A stretch of DNA of 64,000 nucleotides. Source: Nymphaea colorata (taxonomy: Eukaryota; Streptophyta; Magnoliopsida; Nymphaeales; Nymphaeaceae). Position numbers and translations under genes: made by a program. The stretch covers positions 25,373,716 through 25,437,715 of the forward strand of contig NC_045144.1 in assembly GCF_008831285.2 (NCBI RefSeq), read 5' to 3'. Of the stretch, positions 46,732-61,700 are shown piece by piece. The notes under the pieces were generated by a model. That model did no database searches and was not told where the DNA came from. It saw only the letters and a list, made by a program, of their open reading frames with translations. Position 1 is the stretch's first letter; each line of letters opens with the position of its first letter.

Positions 46732-49700
46732 CCTATAGGTTGATGGCTCGATCTTCATTCCATGCATTGAGGAAGCAATTTTCTTGTCACAAGTGCCTTC
46801 CCCTATCTCAAAAAGGCTTCTTTCTTTATAGGTTGCTTCACCTCTCAATCTCTAGCGTTCTTTTAGCTGATCTAAGCAAGAAGTAGATGATGCTTTCACA
46901 TCAGGTATGGAATGCCAACAAAATTCAATCCAGGACATCTTTAAACCAGTGTTTTAAAACTTGCAGAGTAGCTCATTGACTCCGCTCGGCTTGGTCCCCT
47001 ACTAGGTCAACTCAGTAGAGTGACTCGTTTGTGCATAAAACTCGGTGCGACTTCGCACAGACTCATTTGACTTGGTTGAGTCACGAGTCAAGCAAGCACA
47101 TCCCGCCTTCCATTTTATAAGTTTGGTGGGTTTATTTACATCGTTGTAAAAGCTAAGTAACACAATTGTAAAATTTTAAAAAACATTAAAAACATGAAAT
47201 TTCCAGCAATTTCTCTAGCAATTTCCAATGTTTCTCTTTGTCTTTCTCTCTTTCTCTTTAATGTTCCTTTCTCTCTTTTTTAGGCTTCTCTTTCTCATGA
47301 TTACAGCTTCTCTCTTTCTCTTTCTCTCTCTCTCATATTTCAGCCATTCCTCTCCCTCTCTCTCTTTCTTTGAGCTTCTCTCTCTCATAATTATGGCTTA
47401 TTTCAGTTGTCTCTTTTGCTCTTCTTCTTATTAATGTATGTAGCTCTCTGCTGTTCATACTTATGAGGCTTCTCTCTCTCTTTTTAATTTTTGTCATCCC
47501 TCCCTCCCTTTCACTTTTATGTGAGTTTATAAAGTAACAAAAACTGGAATACTGTTTAGGTAATTAGTTATATGTGGGTTTTCTTAAGAAAAATATAAAG
47601 TTGACAAAATTCCGCTGAGTCACTGAGTTGACCACTGGATCACGAGTCATGAATGGACGAGTTGGAGTCTCAAGTCACCGGGTTTTAAACCATTGCTTTA
47701 AAAGGATGACAATATGGTGTCCTCTCTTTGAGAAGGTGAAAAATATGTGCTCTTTGAAAAGAATCCCTTATTTCATTTGTTAAAATTTTGCTTTAACACA
47801 AAAGCATATTTACAACAATGGTGATGAGTAGAAAGTCAAAGAAAAAAGGGGAAGTCTATAAAATACCTACACAACATACCTCTTGGACGTAGACAATACT
47901 AAAAGAACAAAATAACTCACAAGTTCACTATGGCACAATCTCACTCAAGGAGACACACTAAGTGCAGCTGCACAATCATAAAAGTTGAATCTTTATTAGT
48001 AGTCAATGCTTAGAAAAGCACACAATAGGGGAAGGCCCTTTATATACATGCCACCAAGGGCCAACAATGCTGGATTTCATGCCATTGGAACTACCTGTTC
48101 GTTGACAGGAAACTAAGCAGAAAATAAAAAAACAAAAGAAAACAAAAAATGGGAATTTTTTTTTTTACAAAAAAACATGTTTTCCTATATACATATATTG
48201 ATGGAGACTTATAAAGTTTTTAGTGCTCTCCCTCAAACTTATGGTGTTACAACTGGAAATTTGCCAATAAGAAAATGAAACATTGAGGAGGTCAAGGCTT
48301 TTTTAAAAAAGTTGGCCAGCTAGAATTTTGAAGTTATTGTCAGCTAGATCAATATGCTTTTTCAAATATTCTTTTCTAAAATAATGACAATTCATCTCGA
48401 TATGTGTGGCCCTTTTGTAAAAAGTATGATTGTTGGAAACATTTATCCCACTCATGTTTTGACAAGTCATGACATAGATTTGTTGGTTCTTGTAGAAGTC
48501 CTCATATCCTGAGTTGATTGTTTCAGCTAGACAATCTTCACTGCAGCTATAACCTTTGTCTACATCTGCTTAAGTGGAGGAAAGGGAAACTTTCTGTTGC
48601 TTTTTGCATCTTCATGATATAAAAGGTTACTTGTGAAAATATGAAACTGATGGTGGAATGATGATTATTTTGATCTGATCCCAGAGTTAGTATATGCAAT
48701 CATATTTAAAGAAGATAATGATAAAATTAATCCTCTTGACCATGTTCCTTTAATATATCTAATTATCTGCATAGCTGTACTGCTTCATATAAATGCAGGA
48801 TATGTTGAAATTGATCTGCCACATGTACTGCCTGACAATATCTAGTTATGTTATGCTTAAGTCATGTCACAGATATTGTGATATTTCGAAAATCTTGTGA
48901 TATTTACGAGAAAATCAAATAAAACAAAAAAATGAGAAAAAGTTGCAAAAGGAATCTTGCCAAAACTAAAATCGTGAGATATTACCGCGATATTTTCGTG
49001 AGATTTTAATATTTTTTATTTTTTAAAAATTTTAAAGGTTTTTTATGATTTTTTTAATCTTTCAGAAATTGTCAAGATTTTCCTGAGAAGAACAACTTTG
49101 CTGAAAAATACCCGAGAAAACTTCGTCAATATTTTAACAAGAGTGATATTTGTGAGAATGTGCTTAAGTACATGAGTGCTTCAATCAATCGTCTGTGTTA
49201 GATTTTTCAAAGTTATTTCATCATCAATCTTCATTTGAACCTACAATTTCTGGGGTTTAGCTTCTTTTTCATTCATAAAACCAGATCTAGCAATGATATT
49301 TGAGACAAATTTATTTTGAGATTAAAAATAACCCTTATCAAAATATACAATTCCAATGCTATGAGATTTCCATTTGTCTTTTTTTTAAAAGGCATTTGTT
49401 AACTCCTACCTTATCTTCATTGATTATTGTATCATCAACACAGAATAATAAGATAACAATACCTGTACTTGAATTTTTCACGAAAGAGCAGTGTAAATAT
49501 AACATAAATAAACCACAATTTGCAATGACACTTTTCAACCAATCAAACCAATCAAACCATCGAACCCCCCATAGAGCCTTTTTTCAAAGGATTACCTTAC
49601 CTTGTTGAACCTTCATGCCAAGAGAAACCTTTATATATTCATTTAAATTACCATTTAGAAAGATATATGTAATACCTATTTGGTTAAATGTCTACTTTCT

Positions 49701-52700
49701 AATTGAAGCTATTGCAATCAGGGTTGTCACCATGGTCATTGTAGCAATGGGAACAACAGTTTGCAATCTATTTTATGGTCGTGTGAATATCCTTTGGTAG
49801 TAGTCTCACTTTGTACCTTTTTAAAGTAACCACCTTTTTAACATGGCTTTTTGTAACCCATCTACAACCTATGGGCTTCGTTGGATTATATAAAGTTCGA
49901 ATATCCCATATGCAAGCCTACCTAGAGCTTCAAATTCTACTTTCAACAAGGGTTATCCATAATACGGATTACTTTCTAATTGAAGCTACTGCAATATAGG
50001 TAGACCTTTTCTTTTGGAGACGCTAAAAAATTGGGAAGTTTGTAACTTGATCTTGCTACTTGTCGTCATTGGATCTTTCAAATTCTTTGTTTGAGAATAT
50101 TACATGGGCCCTTTATCCAAATGTAATGGCAGTTGAATTACTGCATACCACAGGGATATCTCAGGTTTTTGTTTCTACTAAATTATATTTTATATAAACC
50201 TTATATGATAAAGGACATATTTGTTGTAATTTACACTTCCAGTTGATGCAGTTGGTTGCATCATTTCCATGTATTATGCTGTACAGTCATGGTGCTAGTT
50301 AACTGTTCTTTCTTAACCTGTTAATTTCTTTCCTCCAAATAAGTCCTTAGTGGTATATCAAGTATTAGCTTCTCCATGTTGAATTTTGATTTTCTTAAGA
50401 TCGGTACTTGTTGTGGCTGATCAACTTTTGGCATTTTTTATGTCATGCTGCCTCTTATTTTGGAGATGCTTAAATCAGCTTGTCACTGTTGGTGTTCGCT
50501 GTATTGCACAGTTTCAAGTCCCTTACGGTTTCTGGCTTTCTGCACTTGCCATGTAAATATTTGCTGTGAATCCTTCTATTCTGCTACTGGAGTTTTGGTT
50601 ATTTTACTGCCTTTCTGTATTTTTGATGCTCAACTTTCACTTAATGTTTGAAACTCAGCATGCTACTGGCTATGTATAATAATTTTTTTGAAGTAACTAA
50701 TTTTGCTACTCTTTAGCAATACTTCCAGTGGTACTGATAATCCATTCCATGGAACACCTTTAGAAGCACTGCATGAAGAGCATAAAATTGTAAGTTGTGA
50801 CCTTCGCCCATTTGTTCTCTGGGTTGCCAGGATGTTTCTTTCTGGACCTTGCTGTATTATTAGCTTTTATAGCAACTGATGGTTTTTGGGGCTTTGTGTT
50901 GTAGAAAAAGTGCAATAGCGATACATCAATAGGGAATTGGCTTCAGTGTCAACATGTGATCTCTGATGAGTCTGGTCAAGGAAAGCGTGGTGTTATATGT
51001 GGAAAGTGGCGTAGGTGTGTATAGTTAGACTTATGCATAATTTTGATTTCAATTGAGCTGAAAGCCATTCTAGCTGGAAGATGAACATATTTACATGTAT
51101 CTGATGATTAGATCTTTTTATGGGCAATCATAGATCATATTCGAAATATTGTTTTTATTACCTATGAAGTGGGTCCAAGCAAGAACTTTCAAATGTCTCA
51201 TGCTTCTAGTCTTTCAAATTTAAGTTTACATTTGGATGGCCTGCAAACTGGATAAAATTAAGCATTCACTGTATTGATGTGTGCATAACCCCCTTGCAAT
51301 TTGCTTTTAGAGTTTATTATGTATGTGTGTGCTTTTAGTGGTTATTGTCTCTGATGTGTGTGCATCTTCTTTGACCTTGTAGATATTTCAGATAAATCTG
51401 GAAGCTTGGTACCTTCCTTTCTTTTTTTTAGGTCACCTGTGAAGTCGAAATCAGTATGTGACTCTTTAGTTCTCCAAACCTTGGGTAAAGTTATTGTGCA
51501 TTTCGGAAATAGTTGTGTTCGCTCTTTTCTAGCTTATGGAAAAAGAGACAATGGGGTCTAGTGCATTAGTGCTGTATGATTGCCCACATTAGCTCTGTTC
51601 GCTTGGATAGCATGTTGGACTTAAGTTCTTCAATCTTTAAAAGTTCAAGAGTTTAATAGTCCAGGTCTATGTTGCATGGACAATGCATGGATGCTGGTGT
51701 TGGACATAGGTACGAAGTACCAGGCACGGCAACATGTAAAACCAATGGTGGGATAAACCTCCCTCTTCTTTGCTCCATTTGTAGCGAGAGAGAGAGAGAG
51801 AGAGAGAGATCTTAATTTATATTTAGTGAAAAAGAGAGACACAGTTTTAAAATATGCAGTTTTGCTTTATGCATGCCAAAAACACGTGTCTATGTGACAA
51901 TATATTTTGAAAAATCATGTGACCTTACTATCTCTAGGCATGCCACCATTGGACACTCTTTGCAAGTGACTATGTGACATAGCCTAGGGTGTGAATCTCT
52001 TGGTTCAGCAATCTTTTAGGCGTTAGGTCCAACGGCCCAGCTTTGAGATAAAATTACAGATGATTGAGAGAAATGAAGGCTGATTCACTCAAGCTACAAT
52101 GAAAAATATTCACAATTGAAAACAGAAAAAAAGGATGATCATTAATTAATTAAAGTTGCTTAAAGTTTTTGGGTAGCTATGCAAAATAAGATCTATTTAT
52201 TAATTAATATCTTATTAGATTAATCTTTTGGCCTATCGCTCTTTTTTTTTTCTTTATTTGGGGGGTGGGGGGTGGGTGTGGAGGGCGATAATCCTTGAAC
52301 TTTTACCATCTTTAAGATACTCTATTTACTGTAGGGGAGGAATAATCATTGAATTTTACCATCGTTAGGTAAATCTGAAATACATGTAGTGAATGGGAAT
52401 ACAATTTGAAAATGTAGTTACAAGTTATTCATATAAGTAAATGTAAATTGTAAGGAAATTTTAAATTTTAATAAACAAATGTGTAAATGACGTTGTAGTT
52501 TTTTGTGGCATGGACATGTCATTTTTTTTAAAATTTTAACCATCTGGCAAACGGTCTATATATATATATATTATTGTAAGAATTTCGAATTATCATTGGC
52601 GAGCTTCAGAATTGGCAATATTATGGTGTTTTTGCAGATGTTAGTGACCATGATGAAAGAAGATGTAATAACTTAGTGAAGATTTCAAAATTAAGAAATA

Positions 52701-55700
52701 ATAGAAAAATCGTATGATAACGTTACCAGAAAACAGCATGATCTTATCATGTTTAGAAGGCCTTCAAGCATATGAAGAGGAGAGCAAGACCATTATTACA
52801 AATCTCGTTCTAGCCTCTAGGGCTTTTTGGCAAGATTTTTCTCAAGTGCTAAACAGGAAGTTTGTTTTTATTGGAAAAATCTTGGGAACTCAAAACATAA
52901 TAATATAATGAAAGTAATAGAAAAAATCATGAAAATTTGAGTTCTTTATTAATTTTCTTGCAAAAGCATAGTTCAAAATCCAAAATAGTTATTTGTTAAA
53001 AGATTTTTTCTAAAAAAAACAGAAAAAACACCAAAAAAATGATATTCCCATTATTTTTTCTTTTTTTTTTCTAAGTTTATAACTAGTCACTTAACACTTT
53101 AGGTGAAAATGTTCACCAGTGAAAGCATACCGGTTATGTGGCAACTTTCTGATTGCCCTTCAGAGTGCAGATGTACTCTTTCGCGGAGGAAAAATTCTAT
53201 TAGTCGTAGGGAGAGCAGACTTTCTGTTATACAGGGGAGTCCTTAGAATAGGTTCTGTAATAATGGGTCAGATACCCTATGGACCCATATCCGTTATTTA
53301 TATATACACTGTTACCCTAAGATTAGGGTTATGAAAAGTTTTATGAGATTAACTTCTCGTTGAGAGGCTTATTGGCCTAACAGGGGTTAGGAGGGTGCGT
53401 GTGTTTTATCGTGTGCTATTTGATTTCTATCGCAGGAACCAATAACAACTAATATCTGGTATTAGAGCCACCATGGCGAGCAAGGAAGCTCTCGCTGCAC
53501 TGGAGAACATGAGAAACAGGTGGACGTCGATCGACAAATGTTGGTGGGACGTCTGGATGGGGTTGAGAAAAATTACAGCAACCTAGGGCAGAGACTGATA
53601 GACGTGGATGAGAGGATGCAGATGAGGATGGCGGAGATGTCTGGGATGTTGCGTGAGGTTCTTCACAAGTTTTATGCCAGTAGCTCGCATCAAAACATTC
53701 CTGCTCCTCCCCACGAACCAGGCATGAACCCACACGCCCAACCTTCGTGTGAATCCTTTTGATGTAGTGGGGAGAACGGAGGTCTACCCCGACCACCGAA
53801 AATGGACTTCCCTAAATTTTCAGGCAAGGATCCCCTCGGCTGGATTTTTAGGGTAGAACAATACTTTGATTGTCAAGGAACCATGGAGCAGCGTGTTGGG
53901 CATGCCACAGTCCATCTTGAAGGCCCAGCCATACGCTGGTACCATTGCATCATCACTCAGCAAGGAAAAACCAACTTGAACCAATTCGTGGAAGCCATTA
54001 CCATCAGATTTGGGCCTTCTGCGTATCTTGATTTTAATGTGGAACTCTCAAAAATTAGACAACGAGGTACTGTGGTGGAATATCAAACAGAATTTGAGGA
54101 GCTAAGTAACATGGTTAGGGGATGGCTAGTGGAGGCGATGGTCAGCACATTCATAGGCGGTCTGAAAGATGATATCAAAATAAAAGTCCAAGCAGCACGT
54201 CCTCAGATGTTACTGGATGCGTTGGAAATGGCTAGAACCGCAGAAGAGAAATGTCGCAGGATAAGCATCTCAATAAGAGAATCGAAAGGACCCAAGCAGG
54301 CACCATGGAAGATGGGTTCGGCACCATCTGAGGGTGGGACACACTCATCTCCCTCCCCAAAAAGGATGAAGGCAAATCCGTTCTGGTGAAGAGGCTAAGC
54401 CCAGACCAGATCAAGAAAAGACGTCAAAGAGGGCTGTGTTTTCAGTGTGAGGAGAGGTGGTCACCCGAGCATGTGTGCAAAAAGCTATGTCACATAGGTA
54501 CGGGTACGGGTGCCGGTGCGGGTATTGACCATTTTCAAAAAACTTGGGTGCGGGGGTACGGCCGTATATATATAAACAATAACAAATACTTAGAAAATAT
54601 GTATCAAAATAAAGAATGTACGTCAACATAAACAAATAAATAACATAGAAAATATATATCAATGGCTCTTGCAGTAGTGTGTTTAAGAAACCTATGAAAA
54701 ACTTTAAACATATAGACAACCAAACAGCCCTCTAGTCAAATATGAACATCAATCGAATTTTCACATCCAAAGAATAGAATAAAAAATAAGGTGAAAAAAA
54801 TTAAATCAAAGTAAAATTAAGTAGTTTGGATCTATAGGTACCCAAGTGTCAAAGTACTCATTTTAGGTACGGGTACAGCGATACGGGTACGTGGACCTTA
54901 CTGAAGTACCCATGTGACTTAGGCAAAAAGCTGCACATGTATCTGGTAGATGAAACAGATGCATAAGGGAAGGCGGTGTTGCAGGAAGAAGAAGAAAATA
55001 TAGAACAAGGAGAGGAGGACCCTGCTCCTAAAATATCGCTCCACGCGTTGGTGGGGCACAATGTACCACAGGTGATGAGAGTGCAGGGACGACTGAAGGA
55101 ACTAAGAGTTAATATCTTAGTGGACACGGGACACACTTTCATTTGTGAGAAAACTGCCCAATCATGTGGCTGTCACATTGAAAAACAACCTGAATTCAAG
55201 GTTGTAGTCGGAGACAGAAATTTCTTACTATGTAGAGGACGCTGTCCCAAAGAAACGAATGATTTACAGGTGCAGAAGTTTGAGCTGGAATTGTACCCTT
55301 TAGCTATGGGAGGTGCTGATCTTGTATTAGGTATCCAATGGCTGAGACAGTTGGGGAAGGTTGAATGGGATTTTGAAGAGATGAAGATGACGTTCTAAGG
55401 GAAAGAAGGGGAACGTAATATTCTAACAGGCCTAAGTGACAGTGAGCACAGAGCTGAAATCAAGGAGGATGGAAAGCCAAGGGAGAAACAGGGCACCTTG
55501 CACTTTCTGTTTCTATCTCATGTTCTGAAATCAAATCCAAAAGCAAATTTCGTGCAACAGCCTGAATATCTCTACAAGCAGTCCTTAGAGAAAACAGGCA
55601 GGTCTTCAACAAACCAGCTGGTCTACCTCCTGCCTGAAACTTCGACCATCAGAATGAGTTAGAGCCCAACGTCCGACCAGTCAATCTGCGACCTTATCGA

Positions 55701-58700
55701 TATCGCCACAACAAAAAAAAAAAAACGAGATTGGAAAGCTTGTTTAGGAGATGCTAAGGGAGGGAACCATACAGCCTAGTCGCAATCCCTACTCGTCCCC
55801 AGCACTCTTAGTTGAAAAAAGGATGGCTCATGGAGATTTTGTGTGGATTATAAGGCCCTAAATGCTCGTACAGTGAAGAACCGCTATCCCATTCCCATGA
55901 TTGAGGAGTTGCTGGTTGAACTCTATGGCACTAGAGTATTTTCGAAGTTGGATTTACAAGCAGGATATCAGCAAATCAAGATGGCACATGACATCCATAA
56001 AACAGGTTTTCAAACTCATGAGGGCCACTATGAATTTATGGTTATGCCCTTCGGCTTAACCAATGCGCCAGCCACTATGAACGAGATTTTCAAGCCTTAT
56101 CTCAGAAGGTTTGTTCTTGTTTTTTTTTTTTTTGTTGACGACATATTAGTATACAGCTCTGATCAAAAGCAACATGTGGAACATCTAACGATGATACTCA
56201 AAATGCTAGCAGCACATTAGCTATACGCCAAGGCTTCAAAATGTTTGTTTGATACTCAAGTGACCTATTTAGGCCACACGATTTCTGAGCAAGGGGTGCA
56301 AATGGAGAAGGACAAGGTGTCAGCCATAGAAGAATGAGAGCAACCAAAAAACTGAAAGAGAGCTACGAGGATTCTTGGGGTATTACCGCCGCTTTGTAAG
56401 GGGTTTTGGGACCATTTCAGCCCCCTTAACAGCCATACTCAAGAAGGGATGCTTCTAGTGGGAAGAAGAAGGAAGTACAACCTTTTGTTGTCTAAAAGAA
56501 GTAGTGACCACAGCCCCCACATTGCCCCTGCCAGATTTCTCCCACACATTTTCAGTAGAAACTGATGCGTCAGAGGTGGGAATAGGCGCAGTCCTCAGCC
56601 AAAAACATCACCCCCTTGCCTACTTCAGCAAGGCTATGGGCAAAAACTTTAAGGGCAAATCTGCATACGAAAGGGAACTAATCGCTGTAGTCTTGGCAAT
56701 CCAAAAATCACACTATTATTTGATTGGAAAGAAGTTTCACGTGTTCACTGACCATCATAGCCTCAAGCTTTTGTATGCAGCAGAAGATTCATACTGAAGT
56801 ACAACAGAAATGGATAATGAAACTAGTCGGGTATGACTTTGACATACATTATAAGGGACCCAAAATCTAGTGGCTGATGGTCTATCTCGCAAATTTGGAA
56901 ACGTGGAAGACGCCCCAGCTGCTCAATTCCACATGTTAACCCAACCAGTGGCTGATTTATGGGCTCGACTAGAAGCAATACACATGGACTCAGTTGTCAT
57001 TCAACAACTGAAACAACATATATTGCAGGGCTCCCCTAAGGCCAAACAATACAGCTGGCGTGACCCCTTCCTGTACCTCCACGGGCGAATATTTGTTCCG
57101 GCAGATTCCAGCGTGATCAAGGAGCTGCTGCAACTCCATCATGATGCCTTAGATGCAGGCCTCCCAGGGGTAGAAGGGACTTACCTACGACTTAAACGTC
57201 TATTCATATGGTCAGAGATGAAAGAACAAACTCGCGACTATGTCCAAGCATGTGACATTTGTCAGTGGCAGAAGTATGAAACACTTCGATCAGCTGGACT
57301 GTTGCAGCACTTACCAATTCCAGTACAAATCTTTGACGACATCTCTCTAATCTTCATAGAGGCCTTCCCCAAGTCAAGAGGGAAATCTGTCATACTTGTA
57401 CTAGTGGACAGACTTTCCAAATACGGGCACTTCATTCCCTTATCTCACCCTTACAATGCGAGGGATGTGGCAAAAGCTTTTCAAGAGAATGTGGGAAAAC
57501 TACACGGCATGCCAAGAACCATTACCAGTGATCGTGATCTATTGTTTTTAAGCCATTTTTTACTTCTCATTGCAGGGCACCCAGTTATGCATGAGCACTG
57601 CCTATCACCCATAGACGGATGGGCAAACAGAGGTGATTAACAGAATATTGGAGACTTACTTGAGATGTTCTGCAAAACGACAACCCCATAACTAGACAGA
57701 GTTTTTGTCATGGGCCGTGTTGAAACATATTAGATGGGTCTCGGGACCGGGTCTGGATCCATACCCGATCCATCGTGTAGCCCTTGTTGGGCCTTATTTA
57801 AAGATTGTAACCCTAATTTTTCGAGAGTTAATGAAATCTTAAGAGAGAGAGTGGCTGCTAGTGGGCACCAGTTCCTCCTCATCCGTGGTTTTTTCCCTCG
57901 TGTTGAGGGTTTTTACACGTTACATCGTGTTCATCGTATTCTTTTTTCCCTATATTTCGTGTTTCTACATGGTATCAGAGCCGACGAGTTTGGGAAATTT
58001 TTTGGGGTTGTGAAGTTCCAACCCTAATTTCTCTATCACTCACTGCTGCTGCTGATGCTGCCGTCACCGCCATCGCCGCTGCTTCTGCCGCCACCGACGC
58101 CTTCGCAGTGAAATCCTAGCGTCGCCCCTCTCTTTGTTGTTGGTTTTGCCTTCGACGTGAAACCCTAGCGTCCCTATCTGCCGCCGTCGTCCCTTTGCCG
58201 CCATGGAACCCTAGCGTCGGCCCTCTCTTTTATTAGCTTTGATTTGGGCGTCGGTGCATTTTTTTTTTCTTCGTTCCAGAAGAAATTTCATTGTTCTATC
58301 GAAGTGATGGCAGATTCTCGTATGGGAGAGTGGATCATCGGCAGTGGCGCTACTCACCACATGACCGACGATCCTAAGGTCTTTCATGGGTATAAACTTT
58401 CGTCAGGAAAGGAACGTGTTTTTCTTGCTGATGGTTCATCTATCTTTGTGGCTGGGAAAGAGAGTCTCCCACTTTTGAACAAGTTCTTAGTCCACAATGC
58501 TCTACATGTTCCCCATCTTCCCTTGAACCTCTTGTCGGTTAGCCAAATCACGAAAGAGTTGAATTACGAACTTATCTTTTCTGCTGATCGCTGTGTTATG
58601 CAGGACTTGGTGACATGGAAGAGGATTGGGATTGGTCTGACTTCTGACGGGCTATATCGTTTACCTATGCGTACTGCTCAGGCTCTCATGACGGCAGTCA

Positions 58701-61700
58701 GTCAAGCAACGAAGAACAGAGAGGACTCCCTGCAGTTGATTCTACGTTGGCATGAGCGACTTGGACACCTACCTTTTGGTCTTCTTAGACAGCTATTTCC
58801 TGATTTATGTTCCAGGTTAAATATGACTATGGTGTCCTGTGATGTCTGTCACCTGGCCAAACATGTTAGGGCTTCATACCCTTTGTCTAGCCATCGGTCT
58901 AATGAGGTATTTTCCATGATTCATTCTGATGCGTGGTGGCCTGCAGGAATTCCTTCTTATCATGGTTTTCAGTATTTTATCACCTTTATAGATGATTGTT
59001 CTCGTAACACTATTGTCTACTTGTTGAAAGACCGTAGTGAAGTTCCTACTGTCATCGAGACTTTCATCGAGACTTTCATCGCTTATGTGGAAACTTAATA
59101 TGCAGCATCTGTTAAGACCTTTCGATCTGACAATGCTCGTGAGTATATGTGTCAGTCTGTTGATAGCTTCTTTCGAAAAAAGGGAATTGTTCATGAGACT
59201 TCCTGTAGTTATACTCCTCCTCAAAATGGAGTTGCTGAACGAAAGAATCGTCAGATAATGAATATGACTCGGGCTCTTCTTTTCAACGTCATGTTCCAAA
59301 AAGGTAATGGGGGGATGCTGTGTTGACCAGTGCGTATCTTATAAACCGTTTGCCTAGTCGTGTGTTGAATGGGCAGACGCCTCACTCTATGTTACCGGGG
59401 AGTCGTGAACCTTTCTCTCTTCCACCAAGAGTTTTTGGTTGTGTTTGCTTTATTCACAATCATAGTCCTCACATTAAAAAACTTGATCCAAGGTCTATTA
59501 AGGGCATATTTCTAGGTTATTCTCCCACTCAAAAAGGGTATAAGTGTCTGGACCCTTCCACTGGTCGTGCCTATGTTACCAAAGATGTCACATTCCTTGA
59601 ACATGCTTCCTATTTTGGTGAGAATCCTCTTCAGGGGGAGAATTCTATGTCAAAGGAAGAGTATTCTTCGAGTCAGGAAATTCTGTTTACAACTTTTTTG
59701 GACTACAGGCGTGAATCCGTTGGTGAATCCGTTGGTCCTTCTATTGAGGTGTTTGAACAGGAGAAAAATGGAGAGTGTTCTACTGGGGCAGGAGAGGAAT
59801 GCAATCGTCTGTTTGGGCAAGTTTACTCTAGGCGAAGAGTATGTACTGATGAGATGACAGGTGGTAAGAATTCTACTCCCAATCCAGTTAGTCCTTCCCT
59901 GGATGACCCAAGTTGTGCTCAGAAGCAACCTGTTGAAGAAGAGATTCAGACTGTTATTGCAAGTGAAGAGCTTCCCATCGCCCTGCGAAAGGGTGTCAGG
60001 TCATGTACTCAACATCCTATTGGTAACTTTGTTTCATATTCTAGACTGAGCAAGGACTACAAATGTTTTGTATCTTCTCTTTCTTTGGCTATGATTCCCA
60101 GGAATGTCGCTGAGGCTCAAAGTGATCCCAAGTGGACTTATGCAATGCAAGAAGAGATGGAAGCCCTGAGAAGAAACATGACATGGGAAGTTATAAAGAT
60201 TCCTGAGGCGGTTCACTTGGTTGGATCTAAATGGGTCTACACCATCAAGTACAAACCAGATGGAAGTGTTGAAAGATACAAAGCTCGTCTTGTGGCCAAG
60301 GGGTTTAGTCAGAAATATGGGATTGGTTATTTGGAGACCTTTGCTCCTGTTGCGAAGATGAAGACTGTCAGAGTCATTATCTCCTTAGCTGTCATGAAAG
60401 AGTGGAAGATGTTCCAACTTGATGTCAAGAACGCATTTCTCAATGGAGACCTTGAAGAGGAAGTATATATGAGTATGCCTCCAGGATATGAGGAACCTGG
60501 AAAATGTTGCAAGCTAAGGAAAGCTTTATATGGGCTCAAGCAGTCCCCTCGAGCATGGTTTGAACGACTTAGACTTGTCATGAGACAATGTGGATACCAT
60601 CAAGGGAATGGAGATCATACACTCTTTGTGAAGAGAAATGAGCAAAATGTTACTATTTTGTTGGTATATGTTGATGATATGATTCTCACAGGTGATGATG
60701 AAGATGAAATAATTAAGTTAAAGAAACTGTTGGCGATCAAGTTTGATCTCAAGGACCTTGGTAAGTTGAAATATTTCCTTGGCATTGAAATTGCTAGGTC
60801 TGAGACTAGCCTTGTGCTAAATCAACGGAAGTATACTTTAGATTTGTTAAAGGAGACCGGGAAACTGGGGTGTAGACCAGCTTCTACTCCTCTAGATGCT
60901 GGCCATAAGCTAAGTCTTAGAGACGGGGAGCCTCTCTATGAAGAGGCCAAAAGAAGATATCAATGTCTTGTAGGGAAGTTGATTTATCTTACTCTCACTA
61001 GACCTGATATTACCTTTGCTGTGAATGTGATGAGTCAGTTCATGCATGCTCCCACGAATGCCCACTTGAAGGCTGTTGACAGGATCTTGTGCTACTTGAA
61101 GAGAAATCCTGACAAAGGTCTTTTGTATGTCAAGCAAGACACTCTTGGAATTGAAGGTTATTTAGATGCAGACTGGGCAGGCTGTATTGACACTAGGAGG
61201 TCCACCTCTGGCTATTGTATTTATTTGGGAGGGAATCTCATAGTGTGGAGAAGTAAAAGGCAAGATGTTTGTTCTCGTTCCAGTGTTGAAGCTGAATACA
61301 GAGCAGTGGCTATGGGAGTTTTAGAGCTTTTGTTGCTAAAAGTATTGTTGACTGTTATTGGTATAAAGGTTGAAGAACCAATGAAGATGTATTGCGATAA
61401 CAAGTCTGCAATCAACTTGGCCAACAACTCTGTGCTTCATGACAGAACAAAGCATGTTGAGATTGACCGGCATTTCATTCGAGAGAGAATTGATGCTAAA
61501 GAACTTGGACTTCCTTACCTGAGATCTGAAGACCAAACATCTGATGTTCTGACGAAAGCTCTATCTTTGACTTCGTTCGAGAGAAATGTATCCAAGTTGG
61601 GCATGTGATATGTATGCCCAACTTGAGGGGGAGTGTTGAACATATTAGATGGGTCTCGGGACCGGGTCTGGATCCATACCCGATCCATCGTGTAGCCCTT

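Noticed and set aside
53449..53796. Minus-strand open frame in the gypsy gag region
   Set aside because: It is the shadow of the plus-strand gag, whose domain similarity and position between PBS and protease are clear.
57970..57982. tRNA-like sequence at the primer-binding sites
   Set aside because: Only the 3' terminal complement of tRNA-Met is present. There is no cloverleaf, so these are not tRNA genes.
58874..59299. Minus-strand open frame in the copia integrase
   Set aside because: It is the shadow of the plus-strand integrase. No independent similarity.
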